The notes under the pieces: generated by a model
The model's input: only the letters and a program-made list of their open reading frames with translations
Told to the model about the DNA's origin: nothing
The model's database searches: none
In this document: positions 44,663 to 45,416 of the stretch, in pieces
Position numbering within the stretch: the first letter of the stretch is position 1
Layout: each line of letters begins with the position of its first letter
Origin: Dendronalium phyllosphericum CENA369
Lineage (GTDB): Bacteria; Cyanobacteriota; Cyanobacteriia; Cyanobacteriales; Nostocaceae
Direction of reading: 5' to 3'
NCBI RefSeq assembly: GCF_016056275.1
Contig: NZ_JAECZA010000312.1
Coordinates: forward strand, 1-45,416
DNA length: 45,416 bases
Made by a program: the position numbers and the translations under genes

Positions 44663-45415
44663 TTACGATCGCGCCAAAGCGATCGCTTTGGTTAATTCCC
44701 GAAACAGCATATTGGCAACCTTGGAACTGAGTTTAGACTGTAAGTGCTTGCCGTTAAGTAGCTGCTTACCAGAAGCGTCAACATTTTTTTTGAGTTCGGC
44801 TTTGTACAAAGCAATCTCCTCACCGATAGGGTTATTGGGTAAGCGTTTGTCAATCTCGATTTTCGTGATCGTATATTGCCAAAAGTTCATTCTGCACAGT
44901 GCCGAACCGCTACCTTTTTCCACCAGCTTGTCGCCGGATTGCTCTAGCACAGTGCCCATACCTAACCTGAGCTTGAAAGCATCTCTTGAACGGTTGCGTT
45001 TCACTCGTTTGACATCGCCAGGGAGAAACTTCACCACAGCTTTACCATTTTCGCGGGTGACTTCCTTCTTCTTCACCTCCCGGACTTCTCGCTCAATCAG
45101 CGGTTTGCCATCGACTAAGAAGGCCTCAAACGGGTAAATGCGACTCAAGAGGCGTGCGCGAATCCTCAGCCCAAATTTGAATAAATCAAAAACTTGGTTG
45201 TACTTAGCAAACTGATCGTCGTTGACCAACGACTTGAGAACAGCCTCAAGTCGTTGCTCCTCCAAGGCGATATCGCACAGCCAATAGGCGTGCAGCCGCA
45301 CGAATGGATCTATGGAAAATCCAAATTGTACTGCTGCGGATTGTTGGTATTGCCTAGTCAATGATTTATAACTTGCTGGGTGTACTTCTAATTCGCGCTG
45401 CGCTAACCATCCCCA
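44663..45415 (-). CDS. Probable IS110-like transposase, C-terminal part (5' partial)
   Basis: The frame stays open to the window edge, so the product is at least 251 residues and its N-terminus is missing. Segments LFKFGLRIRARLLSRIYPFEAFL, RNRSRDAFKLRLGMGTVLEQ and SGDKLVEKGSGSALCRMNFW resemble the C-terminal part of IS110-type (Transposase_20-like) proteins, in which an 'LG..p...SG.......GS...R..lw' pattern is seen. The typical RuvC-like N-terminal half would lie outside the window. A TTG at 45361 is not the real start, since residues upstream (WGWLAQRELEVHPASYKS) continue the fold. Identification is by eye and moderate. Confidence 0.5.
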   Translation of the reverse strand, partial: WGWLAQRELEVHPASYKSLTRQYQQSAAVQFGFSIDPFVRLHAYWLCDIALEEQRLEAVLKSLVNDDQFAKYNQVFDLFKFGLRIRARLLSRIYPFEAFLVDGKPLIEREVREVKKKEVTRENGKAVVKFLPGDVKRVKRNRSRDAFKLRLGMGTVLEQSGDKLVEKGSGSALCRMNFWQYTITKIEIDKRLPNNPIGEEIALYKAELKKNVDASGKQLLNGKHLQSKLSSKVANMLFRELTKAIALARS

Positions 45416-45416
45416 C

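Noticed and set aside
44688-45137. 149-residue plus-strand frame
   Set aside because: Antisense to the transposase-like gene; serine-rich composition typical of a shadow frame.

Overview
The window is chromosomal DNA from a cyanobacterium, most likely a filamentous Nostocales-type strain. Signs of this are the dense HIP1 octamer (GCGATCGC), a Calvin-cycle phosphoribulokinase, a ferredoxin-NADP+ reductase with an N-terminal phycobilisome-linker-like domain (petH), a CAAD/CURT1-type thylakoid protein, a cluster of AvaK-like PRC-barrel/DUF2382 proteins, and short tandem repeats of the STRR type in many intergenic gaps. Most genes stand alone or in pairs, with long AT-rich spacers full of hairpins and repeats.

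Layout. Positions 1-9,925 carry the end of an unrecognised membrane protein, a short STAND (NB-ARC) ATPase, a LapA-like membrane protein, UbiX, an RNB-family protein whose catalytic aspartates appear to be missing, a 1.2 kb gap without genes, a two-gene tandem family, and ClpP. Positions 10,438-15,755 are an integrated element of about 5.3 kb in a tRNA-Ser(CGA) gene. It has a complete tRNA at the left, a 3' tRNA remnant at the right and a tyrosine integrase beside the right end. Its cargo is a KfrA-like DNA-binding protein, a 47-aa protein, an Abi-alpha (DUF4393) protein, a small plasmid-type protein and a SAP-like protein. It also holds a striking set of arrays, each three copies of a 12-bp repeat, arranged in opposite orientation on the two sides of the cargo.

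Positions 15,925-29,252 return to core genome: an ABM-domain protein, UvrD/PcrA helicase, a sensor histidine kinase, metK (TTG start), prk, petH (with a likely internal second start), hom and an SLH-domain protein. Positions 29,554-40,609 hold the CAAD protein, a secreted pentapeptide-repeat protein, an alpha/beta hydrolase, a GHL10-like glycoside hydrolase, an XRE regulator, several small cyanobacterial families (DUF2358, DUF1830, a MerR/excisionase-like HTH), a PCMT-family methyltransferase, a KirBac-type potassium channel and an MFS exporter. Positions 40,704-43,805 are three AvaK-like paralogues in a row. The right edge has two small genes and the C-terminal part of a probable transposase.

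The strongest candidate for something undescribed is the tRNA-Ser element with its triplet 12-bp arrays and possible defence cargo. Second is the RNB protein with substituted active-site aspartates. All calls rest on reading the sequence and on remembered family features; no searches were run.
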